A DNA stretch of 7,564 nt, taken from Pseudomonadota bacterium (lineage in GTDB: Bacteria; Pseudomonadota; Alphaproteobacteria; Rhizobiales; Hyphomicrobiaceae). Every line of letters starts with the position of its first letter. Position 1 is the first letter of the stretch. The position numbers and the translations under genes are program-made. A model generated the notes under the pieces. It saw only the letters and a program-made list of their open reading frames with translations, ran no database searches and was not told where the DNA came from. Of the stretch, positions 1-5,484 are shown in pieces. Location of the stretch: NCBI GenBank assembly GCA_023416575.1, contig JAEZHL010000239.1:1-7564 (forward strand), written 5' to 3'.

Positions 1-249
1 TGGCCGTTCACGCGCTATCCCGAAATGATCCCCAAGGGGCAGCAGTTCTTCGACCGCTACGGGGCCTTTGGCGTCTTCCTCGGCCACTTCTTCGGACCGA
101 TCCGCGCGGTCATTCCCGTGGTGGCGGGGATGTATGCCATGCGGCAGCTTCCATTTCAGATTGCGAACATCAGCTCCGCGTTCCTCTGGGCGACCGGCGT
201 CCTGGCGCCGAGCTCGCTGGGAATGAAATGGCTGCTGGGATCGAACTAG
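1..249 (+). CDS. DedA family membrane protein, 3' end (partial)
   Basis: The frame is open from the first base of the window and stops with TAG, giving the last 82 residues of a protein whose start lies outside. The part seen carries the C-terminal DedA/SNARE-associated (VTT) signature: an IPKG turn, then F-x-D-R-Y-G, then G-H-F-F-G-P-I-R followed by IPVVAGM, and a final hydrophobic helix ending in LAP. The conserved Arg of the re-entrant segment is in the R-A-V-I-P stretch. DedA proteins are inner-membrane proteins; some members translocate undecaprenyl phosphate or other lipids and support envelope stability. The next gene is a clear paralog, about 40% identical by eye over this segment. 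The protein ends soon after the last helix, so it lacks the C-terminal PAP2 phosphatase domain found in some relatives. The substrate cannot be told from sequence. Confidence 0.85.
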   Translation, partial: WPFTRYPEMIPKGQQFFDRYGAFGVFLGHFFGPIRAVIPVVAGMYAMRQLPFQIANISSAFLWATGVLAPSSLGMKWLLGSN

Positions 250-365
250 ACTGCAGGTTGCACGGAACGAGGCTGGTAACGAACACACGCCCAGGGGCGA
301 AACGACCTTCCCGACGCCGCAGTTGATGTGTGCGGATCTTGCGACAGGCAGTACCCACGGTGCTC

Positions 366-890
366 ATGTCACTTTCGATCGAGGGCTGGACGGATGCGCT
401 GGTGATCCTGGCCAGGGAGCATTCACAACTCACGGTCCTTCTGGTGTTCGCGCTCGGTTTCGCCGAGAGCATCGCGCTGGTCTCGCTCTTCGTCCCCTCG
501 ACGATCCTGTTTCTCGCAATCGGCACCGTGCACAGCGCTGCAGGTGGCGAGTTCTGGCCCGTCTGGCTCGCGGGCTCGATCGGGGCCTGCATCGGAGACT
601 GCGTCTCCTATGGCCTCGGCCGCTACTTCAAGAACGACGTCGGCAAGGTCTGGCCGATCCGCAAGTTTCCGGACCTGATCCCGAAGGGCGAGTTGTTCTG
701 CGAGCGCTGGGGCATTCTCGGCATCATCGTTGGTAAATTCATCGGCGGGTTGAGACCATTCGTGCCGGTCGTCGCTGGCATGCTGAGCATGTCCTGGCCG
801 CTGTTCCTGTCCGCGAGCCTTCTCTCGTGCCTGGTCTGGGCGGGCGCTTTCCTGGCCCCCGGCTACGGCGTCAATTTGATGTTCAACTGA
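366..890 (+). CDS. DedA family membrane protein (complete, tandem paralog)
   Basis: A 174-residue DedA/SNARE-associated (VTT) family protein of the inner membrane, plausibly a lipid-carrier translocase; the substrate is unknown. Landmarks in order: a hydrophobic helix at about 22-50 with the membrane-embedded acidic residue E34 and the VPST turn (43-46); G-D-C-V-S-Y-G-L-G-R at 77-86; IPKG at 105-108; F-C-E-R-W-G at 111-116; the re-entrant segment G-K-F-I-G-G-L-R with R130, followed by FVPVVAGM; and a last hydrophobic helix at about 147-164. I chose the ATG at 366 because it fits the family's N-terminus. A GTG at 330 in the same frame would add 12 residues. Neither start has a strong Shine-Dalgarno sequence. 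The gene lies 116 bases after the related partial DedA gene, so the pair probably arose by duplication and may be co-transcribed. No promoter could be assigned in the gap. Confidence 0.88.
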   Translation: MSLSIEGWTDALVILAREHSQLTVLLVFALGFAESIALVSLFVPSTILFLAIGTVHSAAGGEFWPVWLAGSIGACIGDCVSYGLGRYFKNDVGKVWPIRKFPDLIPKGELFCERWGILGIIVGKFIGGLRPFVPVVAGMLSMSWPLFLSASLLSCLVWAGAFLAPGYGVNLMFN

Positions 891-1000
891 CCTCGGGCGC
901 GTTGCCGGAGCTTGCCTGTTCCGCCCCCTTGGCCTACATCGGCCGGGTGCGCTCCATGTCGGGGCGATCTCTCACCTTCAGCATTGCGGAGCCAGCCCCG

Positions 1001-1168
1001 ATGACCAAGCGGTCGCTCAGAAATATCGAGACGCAGAAGAAGAAGGCGCGCCGGGCGATGCCGCGCGCGAAGGTCACGCGGATTCAGGGCAACACCGCAG
1101 CTGTCCGCAAGCGCCTGAAGAAGCAGGCCGGCAAGGTTCGGAACGCGGCGGCCGCGAGCGCCAGCTGA
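1001..1168 (+). CDS. Small, highly basic protein of unknown function (55 residues)
   Basis: A short reading frame with 9 Lys and 9 Arg against one Glu (E10) in 55 residues, ending in an Ala/Ser-rich tail. Basic clusters are at 13-18 (KKKARR), 36-41 (RKRLKK) and 45-47. There is no signal peptide, membrane helix or cysteine. I do not recognise a family. The composition suggests binding to nucleic acid or the ribosome, which is inference only. Third codon positions are almost all G or C, as in the neighbouring genes, which supports real coding. A GGAG at 988-991 lies nine bases before the chosen ATG. An in-frame ATG at 956 would give 70 residues but has no visible ribosome binding site, and the added residues look unlike the rest. 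The gene converges on the exporter gene with only four bases between the two stop codons. Confidence 0.62.
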   Translation: MTKRSLRNIETQKKKARRAMPRAKVTRIQGNTAAVRKRLKKQAGKVRNAAAASAS

Positions 1169-1177
1169 GCGCTCAGC
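1164..1177. other. 14-bp perfect palindrome spanning two convergent stop codons
   Basis: GCTGAGCGCTCAGC is perfectly self-complementary. The left half holds the TGA stop of the small basic protein gene (1166-1168), and the right half holds the reverse complement of the TGA stop of the LysE-type gene (1173-1175). With no unpaired loop it would make at most a short hairpin, and no T-run follows on either strand. It is therefore not a convincing terminator and may be chance. Confidence 0.5.
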
Positions 1178-1787
1178 GGAAGGCGACGGCCGCGGCGGCC
1201 GACGCCATCGTCGCGCCAGTGACCCGATTGACGACCTTCATGGCGCGCGGGCTCTTGAACAGGGCCCGCGTCCGCGCTGCGAGCAGAACGTAGCCGCCGA
1301 AGACGACGGTGAGCACGGCGAGCGTTACCGCCGACAGCTCGAGCCAGCCGATCCAGCTTACGCGCGCCACCTCGATGATGCTCGGCAGCAGCGCCAGGTA
1401 GAACACCATCACCTTGGGGTTGCCCATCGTCACCGCCAGACCGCCGAGGAACAGCCGCAGCGGTTTCGCATCCGGCTGCGCGATGCTCGCTTCCTCGATG
1501 CTCACCTGCGCCGTCCACAGCTTCCACGCGAGGTAGAGCAGGTAGGCCGCACCCGCGTACTTGATGACGAGGAAGACGCTCTCGAACGTCTGCGCAATCG
1601 CGGACAGGCCGAGCACGGCGAATGTCAGCCAGATGACGTCTCCCGTGGCGATGCCCGCCGTGAACGCGAACGCGCCCTGCAGGCCGCGGCCGAGCACGCG
1701 CGCCACGATCGCGGCGATCCCAGGCCCCGGCGAGGCGGCGGCCACGAGCAGGGCGCCAGCGAAGATCACAAGCGAGCTTAGGTCCAT
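1173..1787 (-). CDS. LysE/RhtB family amino-acid (or small metabolite) exporter
   Basis: A 204-residue integral inner-membrane protein, the usual length for the LysE/RhtB translocator family, whose members export amino acids such as lysine, threonine, homoserine or leucine. Visible hallmarks are the N-terminal helix ending in the signature SPGPG (19-23), a second helix region with G-x-A-T-G-D (45-50), the KYAGAAYLLYLAWK segment (76-89), and the conserved G-N-P-K loop (122-125) before further hydrophobic helices at about 126-145 and 147-172. I chose the ATG at 1787 because it places the SPGPG motif at the family's usual position. A longer frame starting at 1895 adds a polar, Cys-rich segment with no family counterpart. 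The gene is transcribed away from ychF and converges on the small basic protein gene. No adjacent LysG-like regulator is in the window, so the substrate cannot be predicted. Confidence 0.92.
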   Translation of the reverse strand: MDLSSLVIFAGALLVAAASPGPGIAAIVARVLGRGLQGAFAFTAGIATGDVIWLTFAVLGLSAIAQTFESVFLVIKYAGAAYLLYLAWKLWTAQVSIEEASIAQPDAKPLRLFLGGLAVTMGNPKVMVFYLALLPSIIEVARVSWIGWLELSAVTLAVLTVVFGGYVLLAARTRALFKSPRAMKVVNRVTGATMASAAAAVAFR

Positions 1788-2022
1788 GGTGGAGTGTTCC
1801 GGCAGGCGTGATTGAGCAGCTTCGGGCAACACTGATAGCCGATACGCACACGCGACGAAACAGTGAGACTGGGCGCAGCGGCCAGCTGATCTCATCTGTC
1901 GTCAATCGGCTCATTGTGCCGTGCGTCACTGGAAAGGCTTTTCAATCCGACCGGCACGGGCTAGATGCCACGTTGTCAGCCGGGGTTCGCCCGGTGTGGC
2001 GCTCCCTGACAGGAACGGTTTC
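1788..2022. promoter_or_regulatory. Divergent spacer between the exporter gene and ychF
   Basis: These 235 bases must carry the promoters of both flanking genes, since they diverge. I see no -35/-10 pair good enough to name. The only structure noticed is a short hairpin with stem CCGGG (1980-1984) and CCCGG (1990-1994) in the probable ychF leader. An AGGAA ribosome binding site (2011-2015) lies seven bases before the ychF ATG and decides that start. The reading frames crossing the spacer look non-coding. Confidence 0.45.
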
Positions 2023-3120
2023 ATGGGCTTCAAATGCGGCATCGTGGGCCTGCCGAACGTCGGCAAGTCCACGCTCTTCAATGCGCTGACGCAGACGGCG
2101 GCGGCCGAGGCGGCCAACTACCCATTCTGCACCATCGAGCCGAATGTCGGCGAGGTCGGTGTCCCCGATCCGCGGCTGGATCGGCTGGCCGAGATCGCCA
2201 AGAGCGCGAAGGAGCTGCCGACGCGGCTGACCTTCGTCGATATCGCCGGTCTGGTCCGCGGCGCCTCGAAGGGCGAGGGCCTCGGCAACCAGTTCCTGGC
2301 CCACATCCGTGAGGTCGACGCGGTCATCTACGTCCTGCGCTGCTTCGAGGACTCCGACATCACACACGTCGAGGGCCGCATCGCGCCTTTGGCCGATGCT
2401 GACGTCGTCGAGACGGAGCTGATGCTGGCCGATCTCGAAAGCCTCGAGAAGCGCCGCCTGCCCTTGGAGAAGAAGGCGAAGTCTGGCGACAAGGACGCCA
2501 AGGCGCAACTGGGGCTGATCGACAAGGCGCTCGAGTTGCTGCGCGAGGGGAAGCCCGCGCGCCAGGCGAGCCTCACCCCGGAGGAGGAGCCGCTCTACCG
2601 GCAGCTCCAGCTCCTGACCGCCAAGCCTGTCCTCTATGTCTGCAACGTCGATGAGGCGTCCGCGGCGACGGGCAATGCCTACTCGCGCGAGGTCGAGGAA
2701 CGCGCGGCCGCCGAAGGCGCGGGCTGTGTCGTCATTTCAGCCAAGATCGAGTCGGAGCTGGCCGGACTGCCGCCTGGCGACCGCGAGGCGTACCTCGGTG
2801 AGCTGGGGCTGTCCGAGCCCGGGCTCAACAAGCTCATCCGCGAGGGCTACCGGCTGCTGGGCCTCATCACGTTCTTCACCGTCGGGCCGAAGGAGGCGCG
2901 CGCCTGGACCGTCGAGGCCGGCACCAAGGCGCCGAAGGCCGCCGGTGCGATCCATACTGATTTCGAGAAGGGCTTTATTCGCGCCGAGACCATCGCCTAC
3001 GAGGACTATGTTGCCCTGGGTGGCGAGGCCGGAGCGCGGGAAGCGGGCAAGATGCGCCTCGAAGGCAAGGAGTATGTCGTCAAGGATGGCGACGTGCTCC
3101 ATTTCCGGTTCGCGAACTGA
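2023..3120 (+). CDS. ychF: Redox-/stress-responsive ATPase YchF (OLA1-type Obg family)
   Basis: A 365-residue cytoplasmic P-loop NTPase of the TRAFAC Obg family, within the family's narrow 363-365 length. YchF/OLA1 proteins bind ribosomes, hydrolyse ATP better than GTP, and influence translation initiation and oxidative-stress responses. Motifs seen: G1 at 9-16 (G-L-P-N-V-G-K-S), the conserved N-Y-P-F-C-T-I segment (32-38) in the switch I region, G3 D-I-A-G at 73-76 followed by LVRGASKGEGLGN, a G4 position reading N-V-D-E (208-211) rather than NKxD, and S-A-K at 239-241. The NxxE form of G4 is the known reason for relaxed or ATP-preferring specificity. A helical, highly charged insert spans about 130-190, and the C-terminal TGS domain about 280-363 (ITFFTVGPKEARAW at its start). 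I chose the ATG at 2023 over an in-frame upstream start at 1921 because of the AGGAA site and exact agreement with the family N-terminus (MGFKCGIVGLPNVGKS). Confidence 0.97.
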   Translation: MGFKCGIVGLPNVGKSTLFNALTQTAAAEAANYPFCTIEPNVGEVGVPDPRLDRLAEIAKSAKELPTRLTFVDIAGLVRGASKGEGLGNQFLAHIREVDAVIYVLRCFEDSDITHVEGRIAPLADADVVETELMLADLESLEKRRLPLEKKAKSGDKDAKAQLGLIDKALELLREGKPARQASLTPEEEPLYRQLQLLTAKPVLYVCNVDEASAATGNAYSREVEERAAAEGAGCVVISAKIESELAGLPPGDREAYLGELGLSEPGLNKLIREGYRLLGLITFFTVGPKEARAWTVEAGTKAPKAAGAIHTDFEKGFIRAETIAYEDYVALGGEAGAREAGKMRLEGKEYVVKDGDVLHFRFAN

Positions 3121-3131
3121 GACAAACAAAA

Positions 3132-3155
3132 TCGCCCTCTGAACGAAGAGGGCGA
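3132..3155 (-). terminator. Intrinsic terminator, leftward-facing, in the ychF/transglycosylase convergent spacer
   Basis: The sequence CGCCCTCT (3133-3140), a six-base loop GAACGA, and AGAGGGCG (3147-3154) form a perfect 8-bp stem, nine with the flanking T-A pair. Read on the minus strand, the stem is followed at once by ATTTTGTTTGTC, a good T-rich tract, so it should end leftward transcripts arriving from the transglycosylase gene. Rightward, only AGCGCAGTATTTCC follows, so termination of ychF transcripts would be weaker. It starts 12 bases after the ychF stop and probably works in both directions to some extent. Confidence 0.72.
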
Positions 3156-3188
3156 GCGCAGTATTTCCTCTGGATCCAAAGAGAACCA

Positions 3189-3218
3189 GCAAGCATTCGG
3201 CAATAGGCCGATGCTTGC
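3189..3218. other. Strong bulged hairpin in the convergent spacer
   Basis: Left arm GCAAGCAT-T-CGGC (3189-3201) pairs with GCCGATGCTTGC (3207-3218) over 12 base pairs with one bulged T (3197) and a five-base AATAG loop. On the plus strand a T-rich stretch (CTTTTTCTTCTTCC, from about 3235) begins some 17 bases later, too far for a textbook intrinsic terminator. On the minus strand GGTTCTCTTT follows, moderately T-rich. It may be a second terminator for either convergent gene or an mRNA 3'-end stabiliser. The remainder of the spacer, about 3219-3349, shows no gene, tRNA or repeat that I can support. Confidence 0.5.
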
Positions 3219-3349
3219 CTCGAGGTCCTTCAGGCTTTTTCTTCTTCCTCTGGTCTATTGTCTCCCGGATCTTTGCGTTTTCCGGGTGCCAGACTATGCG
3301 CCTGCAGAAGTCACGGGCAGGCTCCGCGAGGTCAGAAGCGTGAGGGCAA

Positions 3350-4240
3350 TCAGGAGCGGCCGCGTACGTTGGCGACCCGCTGACGGCTCTGCTTCGGCGC
3401 CTTGCTCGACTTCATCGCTTTGGCAGGCTGCCGCGCGCTCGAGGTCTTGGCGTTCTTTCCAGCCGGGCTTTTCGTGTCGTCTGCGGCCGCCGGTGTCGCA
3501 GCGTCCTGCTCCTCGGTCTCGGACGTGGAGAACTCTGCTCCGGACTGCGCGACCTCGCTTTCGCTCTCGATGATCCACTCACCGACGCCCACCTCGCGCT
3601 CGGCCCTCTTGACGAGACCGGCAACCGTCAAGCGCCGCATGAACGGATTGGCCTTGATCACACCAGCCGGCAACACCTTGGTGAGCGGCGTGTTGGGGCC
3701 ATGGCGCAGCACCTGGGCGGCACCGGGGGCGCCGAGCAGATAGCTCACCCTGAGATGGGCGAAGGTGGCCGGAATCCCGCGCCGGCGGAGATACGCGGCG
3801 TTGTCGTCATTGAACTTCGTCGCTGCCCGGCGGGAGAAGTCGCGATCTGTCCTGAGGGCGAGGATCTGCGAGCGGCTGAGGCCCTCGACCTCGTCAGAGA
3901 AGTGGCGGTCCACGACTTCAATGAAGGTCGAGTTGATGAACTGAAAGGGCCCGAGCGCCGACGAGCGCGGGTTCTTGGCAGTGAGCCTGCCGCCCGACTC
4001 GGCCATCATCAGCTTGTCGAGGTAGGCATCCACTGCGGACACGTCTTGGTTGTCGCGGTCCGATTGAGAGGGCGCAGCCTCCGGCTGCTCTGCCGGAATA
4101 GATGTTGGATCACTGAGCTTAGGAAGTGCGTGTGCCGGAGCGAAGGTCGATATTGAAAAGAATAGAGCCGAGATCGCGCCGCAGATTTGAAGGCGTACTA
4201 TGGCGGACGACTGACTTTGTCCTGCTCTGTAACTGAACAC
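3350..4240 (-). CDS. Secreted lytic transglycosylase-like protein (SLT/lysozyme-like fold, phage-type)
   Basis: A 296-residue exported protein. Residues 1-38 look like a Sec signal peptide: a basic start, a hydrophobic core at about 18-33, and A-H-A at 36-38 for cleavage. A Pro/Glu/Ser-rich linker (about 40-68) leads to a lysozyme-like SLT domain (about 70-205). The probable catalytic acid is E81 in M-A-E-S-G-G, followed by N-P-R-S-S-A-L-G-P-F-Q-F-I (90-102). The later Y-L-L-G-A-P-G-A (167-174) and K-A-N-P-F (196-200) resemble phage and virion transglycosylases more than E. coli Slt70. Such enzymes cleave the MurNAc-GlcNAc bond of peptidoglycan in the periplasm. The C-terminal tail first has an acidic stretch (222-247), then a Lys/Arg/Ser/Ala-rich end (about 257-296, 12 basic residues). 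The start is GTG, supported by AAGGGG about six bases upstream; no other start keeps the signal peptide. Activity is inferred from motifs. Confidence 0.82.
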   Translation of the reverse strand: MFSYRAGQSQSSAIVRLQICGAISALFFSISTFAPAHALPKLSDPTSIPAEQPEAAPSQSDRDNQDVSAVDAYLDKLMMAESGGRLTAKNPRSSALGPFQFINSTFIEVVDRHFSDEVEGLSRSQILALRTDRDFSRRAATKFNDDNAAYLRRRGIPATFAHLRVSYLLGAPGAAQVLRHGPNTPLTKVLPAGVIKANPFMRRLTVAGLVKRAEREVGVGEWIIESESEVAQSGAEFSTSETEEQDAATPAAADDTKSPAGKNAKTSSARQPAKAMKSSKAPKQSRQRVANVRGRS

Positions 4241-4457
4241 GTGAGGCCCCTTTTCTGTGGTTTTGCATCACGTTGCTCATCGAACACTGGACATTGGCGA
4301 GTTTATGGCGTGAATCCGCCGATTGGATGGCCGGTTGCTTCCCGCAAAGCCGGCAATTCAGGGTGGAAAAAGGCGCGGCATCTTTCCACGGCGACCGCAA
4401 GACGCTATCAGCGGCCCGAGAAAACGGGCGCCGCGGGCGTAGAAAGGGCCAGGTTCG
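4241..4457. promoter_or_regulatory. Divergent spacer with two inverted repeats
   Basis: These 217 bases separate the divergently transcribed transglycosylase and MaoC genes and so should contain both promoters; none matches a consensus clearly. Two structures stand out. GTGGAAA (4363-4369) and TTTCCAC (4383-4389) form a perfect 7-bp inverted repeat with a 13-base spacer, the size of a dimeric regulator site. GCCGGTTGC (4330-4338) pairs with GCAA-AG-CCGGC (4344-4354) as a nine-pair hairpin with a two-base bulge and a TTCCC loop; no T-run follows, so it is not a terminator. Confidence 0.4.
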
Positions 4458-4937
4458 ATGCAGCAGGAAACGTCGTCGAAGATCCTCCACTGGGAGGACG
4501 TCACTGTCGGCGAAACTGTCACGTTTGGCCGCACCCTGGTGAGCCGAGTCGAGATCGTCGCCTACGCCACCGCGTTCGATCCGCAGCCCTTTCACCTCGA
4601 TGAGGAGGCGGCGAAGAACTCCATGATCGGCCAGTTGTGTGCATCGGGCTGGCACACGTGCGCGATGTTCATGCGGATGCTCGCGGACGAGGTGCTGAAC
4701 GCGGCCGCCGGGCTCGGCTCGCCGGGGCTGGACGAGGTGAAATGGCTGAAGCCCGTGGTCCCGGGCGACACGTTGACGGGCCGCTATACCTGCACCTCCA
4801 AGCGCGCGCTGAAGTCGCGGCCCGGTGTGGGCGTCTGCCAGATGCTCTTCGAAATGCTCAACCAGAACGGCGAGGTCGTGATGACGTGGGATGCAGCCCA
4901 GCTCCTCGGTATGCGGGAACGGGAGCACGCGCCATGA
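4458..4937 (+). CDS. MaoC family dehydratase/hydratase, subunit 1
   Basis: A 159-residue single hot-dog domain of the MaoC/(R)-specific enoyl-CoA hydratase superfamily, acting in the cytoplasm, probably on acyl-CoA thioesters. The hydratase motif is Y-A-T-A-F-D-P-Q-P-F-H-L-D at 36-48, with the expected catalytic pair D41 and H46; the classic Asn of D-x-N-P-x-H is Gln here. S-G-W-H-T (63-67) and the later V-K-W-L-K-P-V-V-P-G-D-T-L segment are typical of the family. The protein has only one hot-dog domain, so it must dimerise. The TGA stop overlaps the ATG of the next, related gene in the sequence ATGA, implying translational coupling and fixed stoichiometry. The ATG at 4458 follows AGG (4451-4453) and AAAGGG (4443-4448). 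No other fatty-acid or polyketide genes are nearby, so the substrate is unknown. Confidence 0.88.
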   Translation: MQQETSSKILHWEDVTVGETVTFGRTLVSRVEIVAYATAFDPQPFHLDEEAAKNSMIGQLCASGWHTCAMFMRMLADEVLNAAAGLGSPGLDEVKWLKPVVPGDTLTGRYTCTSKRALKSRPGVGVCQMLFEMLNQNGEVVMTWDAAQLLGMREREHAP

Positions 4938-5422
4938 GCGGCTATTTCGAAGACCTCGAGATCGGGGCGCCGATCCATCTCGGCTCGCACACGTTCGGCC
5001 GCGACGAAATCCTGGATTTCGCCCGCAAGTACGATCCGCAACCCTTTCATCTGGATGAGGAGGCCGCGGCCAAGTCCTTGTTCGGGGCGTTGGCTGCCAG
5101 CGGCTGGCATACGAGCGCGGTGTGGCTGCGCCTCCTCATCGATCACAGGCGGCGGGAAGCGGAGCTGATGCGGTTCCGGGGCGAGCGGCCGGCGCGCTAT
5201 GGGCCTTCGCCGGGTTTCGAGAAACTGCGCTGGTTCAAGCCAGTGTTCGTCGGCGATACGCTGGCCTTTACAACGCGCGCTAAGGAAAAGATCGACTCCC
5301 GCTCGCGGCCCGGCATCGGCCTGGTGCTGTTCGATAACGAGGGGGTCAATCAGAACGGCGAGACAGTGTTTTCGGTCGTCAGCAAGGTTTTCGTGGAGCG
5401 ACGAACTCCCTTTGCAGGTTGA
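4934..5422 (+). CDS. MaoC family dehydratase/hydratase, subunit 2 (tandem paralog)
   Basis: A 162-residue hot-dog protein clearly paralogous to the preceding one. It repeats the motif as Y-D-P-Q-P-F-H-L-D-E-E-A-A (33-45) with D34 and H39, then F-G-A-L-A-A-S-G-W-H-T (50-60), L-R-W-F-K-P-V-F-V-G-D-T-L, and N-Q-N-G-E-T-V-F near the end. It differs by a longer, Arg-rich segment between the central helix and the KP-V strand (about 71-95: DHRRREAEL, RFRGERPARYG), which could line a different acyl pocket. Both copies keep the catalytic Asp and His, so neither looks degenerate. The ATG overlaps the previous stop (ATGA), which argues for a heteromeric enzyme, although two homodimers cannot be excluded. 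The next gene follows after 62 bases on the same strand. Confidence 0.88.
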   Translation: MSGYFEDLEIGAPIHLGSHTFGRDEILDFARKYDPQPFHLDEEAAAKSLFGALAASGWHTSAVWLRLLIDHRRREAELMRFRGERPARYGPSPGFEKLRWFKPVFVGDTLAFTTRAKEKIDSRSRPGIGLVLFDNEGVNQNGETVFSVVSKVFVERRTPFAG

Positions 5423-5484
5423 CCGGCGGCAACGCGCATCCGATCTACTTGGGATTGGGTCGGCAACTCGTGCAGGGATTGCCC

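Noticed and set aside
827..1000. A longer frame upstream of the small basic protein, overlapping the DedA end
   Set aside because: The added residues overlap the DedA gene, lack a ribosome binding site and differ in composition; the ATG at 1001 is the better start.
1084..1929. A 281-codon minus-strand frame across the exporter gene
   Set aside because: It is an alternate frame of the LysE-type gene, rich in Arg/Gly/Ala with no family features; the LysE frame has clear motifs and correct codon use.
1921..2022. A 34-residue N-terminal extension of YchF
   Set aside because: YchF length and N-terminus are highly conserved and match the ATG at 2023, which has its own AGGAA site.
4119..4928. A 269-codon minus-strand frame across the divergent spacer and the first MaoC gene
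   Set aside because: It runs through a spacer and antisense to MaoC; it has no domain features, and its codon pattern is that of a complementary strand.
4934..5422. A single double-hot-dog MaoC protein split by a frameshift
   Set aside because: Each half has its own complete hot-dog motif set, start and stop, and the junction is a clean ATGA overlap, so two separate coupled genes fit better than a broken fusion.
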